The position numbers were made by a program, and so were the translations under genes. This document shows, one piece after another, positions 61,822 through 64,000 of a DNA stretch of 64,000 nt. Source of the DNA: Pseudomonadota bacterium (GTDB lineage: Bacteria > Pseudomonadota > Alphaproteobacteria > Sphingomonadales > Sphingomonadaceae); the NCBI GenBank assembly GCA_021849075.1, contig JAJZTH010000003.1:1-64000 (forward strand), given 5' to 3'. How positions within the stretch are numbered: the stretch's first letter is position 1; every line of letters begins with the position of its first letter. Under the pieces are notes generated by a model. It was not told the origin of the DNA and did not search any database. It saw nothing but the letters and a program-made list of their open reading frames with translations.

Positions 61822-64000
61822 TTAGCCGCGCAGCGACGCGCCCAGCTTCTGTGCGCCCTTGACCACAGCGGCGCTGATCGCCTCCAGCTCATCCTGACTG
61901 AAGCTCTTGTCGCCCGGCTGGAGAGTCACTTCGATCGCCAGCGACTTATGGCCTTCCTCCACGCCCGGCCCGACGAAGACGTCAAACAGGCGGGCGTCGA
62001 CGATCGCTTTCTTGTCCGCACCCTTGACCGCGCGGACCAGCGCGTCGGCTTCCACCGTTTCCGGGACCAGGAAGGCGAAGTCGCGCTTCACCGCCTGCAG
62101 GGCGGGCGGCGCATAGGGCGCGCGCATGAAGCCGCTCTTGCGCTTGCCCGGAATGGCGTCGAGGAAGATTTCGCCCGCGACGACCGTGCCGCTCAACCCG
62201 AACTGCTTGGCCAGCGACGGGTGCAATACGCCATATTCGGCCAGCACCGCCTTGGGACCAAGGCGCAGCGTGCCCGATTGCCCCGGGTGATAGGCGGCGG
62301 AGGCTTCCCCGAAATTCTGGAGATTGGCGACCGGCGCGCCGGCGGCCGCCAGCAGCGCGACCACTTCGGCCTTGGCGTCGAACGCATCGAAAGGCTGGGC
62401 CTTGCCGCTCTGCCAGTTGCGGGCGACCTTTTCGCCAGCCAGCACGAAGCCGACGGTGGCGCGCTCGCCCTGCTTGAAATAGCGGCGGCCCAGTTCGAAC
62501 AGGCGAACACTGGTGGCGCTGCGATCGACATTGCGCTTCGTCGCCGACAGCAGGCCGGGCAGCAGCGAGGGCCGCATAACCTTCAGATCCTCCGAGATCG
62601 GATTGGCGAGCGTCCAGTCGCCCCCGCCAACAGCCGCGGCTTCCTTTTCGGACAGGAAGGACCAGTTGATCGCTTCGGCCAACCCCCGCGCCGCGGCGGT
62701 GCGGCGCACGCGGCGCTCCACCAATTGTTCGGGCGTAGCGGTCGGGCGGGCGACGCCCGGCACGCGCGGCAAAGGTGTGGAGGGAACATGGTCGAGACCG
62801 ACGATGCGCACCACTTCCTCGACAATGTCGGGCCAGCTGTCGACGTCACGACGCCAGCTCGGCACGGTGATGGTCCAGCTGATAGGGACGGAGACGGGCA
62901 TGCCATCCTGATATTCGACGACGCCGCCGGTTGCGCTGACGACGAAGCCCAGACTTTCCAGGATGCGCTGCTGTTCATCAGCAGGCACATCCACGCCCGC
63001 CAGCGACAGGCATTGGGCGGGCGCATAGGCGACAGTCTTGGGCGTGGCGGGCGGTGAGCCGGCGCGGGTCGCCTCGCTGGGCGTGCCGCCGCACAGGGTC
63101 ATGACCAGACTGGTCGCGATCGACAGGCCATCGTCCAGAAAAGCGGGATCGACGCCGCGTTCGAACCGGCCGCGCGCGTCCGATGTCAGGGTCAGCTTCT
63201 GCCCCGTCATGGCGATGCGTTCCGGCGTGAAATAGGCGCATTCGATCAGCACATCGGTCGTGCCGTCCTGCGCGCCCGAATGTTCGCCGCCCATGATGCC
63301 GCCAATATCATGCACGGCCGTATCGTCAGCGATGACGGTCATCGTGTCATCGACGGTGTAGCTCTTGCCGTTCAGGGCCAGTACCTGCTCGCCGGCACGC
63401 GCCTTGCGCGCGACAAGACCGCCTTTCAGGGTCGCCATGTCATAGACATGGAGCGGCCGCCCCAGATCGAACATGATATAGTTGGTGATGTCCACCAGCG
63501 CACTGATCGGCTTTTGCCCGATCGCCTTCAGCCGCCGGGCCATCCATTCGGGCGACGCGCCGTTGGTGACACCGCGCACGGTGCGGGCGAAGAAGGCGGG
63601 GCAGCCATCCGCATCGTCCGTGCGCACATCCGGGCCAGGGCCGACGCCTTCGATCGTGGGCACGATGATGGCGTTGAGCGTGCCGAGGCCGGCAGCAGCG
63701 AGATCGCGGGCGATGCCGCGCACGCCCATGCAGTCCTGACGATTGGGGGTGATGCTGACATCGATGACCGGATCGTTGAGGCCCGCATAGTCTGCATAGG
63801 CCTGACCCACCGGCGCATCCTCGGCCAGTTCGATGATGCCGTCATGATCCTCGCCCAGCTCCAGTTCGCGGAAGCTGCACATCATGCCGTTGGATTCGAC
63901 GCCACGGATCGCGGTTTTCTTCAGCACCATACCGTTGACCGGCACCACCGCGCCTTCCGTGCCGAACACGCCGATCAGGCCCGCGCGCGCATTAGGCGCG
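61822..64000 (-). CDS. pheT: phenylalanine--tRNA ligase beta subunit (5' end beyond window)
   Basis: The visible 726 residues run off the right edge, where the frame continues open (the edge reads ...PNARAGLIGVFGTEGAVVP), so about 70-80 N-terminal residues are missing. B3/B4 tRNA-binding region, B5 DNA-binding-like domain (PSTPLPRVPG), and the C-terminal FDX-ACB (ferredoxin-fold anticodon-binding) domain from about residue 630 (PPALQAVKRDFAFLV, EVTLQPGDKSFSQDELE) are recognised. With PheS it charges tRNA-Phe. The terminator at 61769-61800 ends it. Confidence 0.94.
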   Translation of the reverse strand, partial: APNARAGLIGVFGTEGAVVPVNGMVLKKTAIRGVESNGMMCSFRELELGEDHDGIIELAEDAPVGQAYADYAGLNDPVIDVSITPNRQDCMGVRGIARDLAAAGLGTLNAIIVPTIEGVGPGPDVRTDDADGCPAFFARTVRGVTNGASPEWMARRLKAIGQKPISALVDITNYIMFDLGRPLHVYDMATLKGGLVARKARAGEQVLALNGKSYTVDDTMTVIADDTAVHDIGGIMGGEHSGAQDGTTDVLIECAYFTPERIAMTGQKLTLTSDARGRFERGVDPAFLDDGLSIATSLVMTLCGGTPSEATRAGSPPATPKTVAYAPAQCLSLAGVDVPADEQQRILESLGFVVSATGGVVEYQDGMPVSVPISWTITVPSWRRDVDSWPDIVEEVVRIVGLDHVPSTPLPRVPGVARPTATPEQLVERRVRRTAAARGLAEAINWSFLSEKEAAAVGGGDWTLANPISEDLKVMRPSLLPGLLSATKRNVDRSATSVRLFELGRRYFKQGERATVGFVLAGEKVARNWQSGKAQPFDAFDAKAEVVALLAAAGAPVANLQNFGEASAAYHPGQSGTLRLGPKAVLAEYGVLHPSLAKQFGLSGTVVAGEIFLDAIPGKRKSGFMRAPYAPPALQAVKRDFAFLVPETVEADALVRAVKGADKKAIVDARLFDVFVGPGVEEGHKSLAIEVTLQPGDKSFSQDELEAISAAVVKGAQKLGASLRG

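Overview
The window is a GC-rich, densely packed chromosomal segment of a sphingomonad-type alphaproteobacterium (Sphingomonadaceae; genus not resolved from sequence alone). Supporting this are an UrcA-family protein, an Atm1-type exporter like that of Novosphingobium, the gpsA-tsaD / hemC-hemD arrangement, the DUF1674-htpX-rsmB arrangement, the PspF/PspABC cluster, and the palindromic intergenic repeats. No phage, insertion sequence, CRISPR array, rRNA operon or replication origin was seen. The content is mostly core and housekeeping genes with a few accessory modules.

Layout. 0-3.5 kb: a truncated MmgE/PrpD gene, an ArsR-rhodanese fusion regulator divergent from trxA-trxB-DUF1684, then a strong terminator. 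3.6-6.4 kb: an exported GH3 glycosidase with its own promoter. 6.6-14 kb: tRNA-Thr(GGT), aminopeptidase P, oligopeptidase B plus thioesterase, and an Atm1-type exporter. 14-17 kb: small unknowns, a leaderless-looking AbrB-type antitoxin/Doc toxin pair and a ferredoxin-like protein. 17-23.3 kb: thiC under a TPP riboswitch, a prolyl oligopeptidase, a 43-residue membrane peptide and galU. 23.3-29.5 kb: DUF1674, htpX, rsmB, a PAS-like protein, rpe and heparinase II/III. 29.5-33.3 kb: queG divergent from a Nat-type ABC exporter followed by a Tat-signal msrB. 33.3-37.1 kb: a three-gene membrane glycosylation-type cassette (FAD oxidoreductase, GtrA, GT-C-like protein). 37-45.8 kb: UrcA, purH, a lipoprotein and EI24 protein, adenosine kinase, a flippase, gpsA and tsaD. 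45.8-54.6 kb: the hemC-hemD operon, a hydrolase, gltX, nadE and prs. 54.6-57.7 kb: an inverted pair of palindromic repeats, a hisN-like phosphatase with a histidine-rich tail, rpmI-rplT and a LysE exporter. 57.7-61.8 kb: a phage-shock-protein locus. The window ends in a 5'-truncated pheT.

The most interesting part is the Psp locus. pspF diverges from a sigma-54 promoter driving a 57-residue exported peptide, a GC-rich intercistronic hairpin, pspA, pspB and pspC, and then four consecutive small genes each encoding one membrane segment plus a short coiled coil. Three of these four end in the same module as the PspC C-terminus (the fourth has a shortened version), and two share a near-identical juxtamembrane motif. 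This looks like an expanded, largely undescribed set of PspB/PspC-like membrane partners.

Other points worth a second look: three candidate leaderless transcripts (the ArsR-rhodanese gene, the antitoxin and the 43-residue peptide), a 14-base motif shared between the ArsR gene start and a palindrome upstream of the MmgE/PrpD gene, and an approximately 100-base nested hairpin at 23.45-23.55 kb. All functional calls come from reading motifs and family resemblance; no database search was run.
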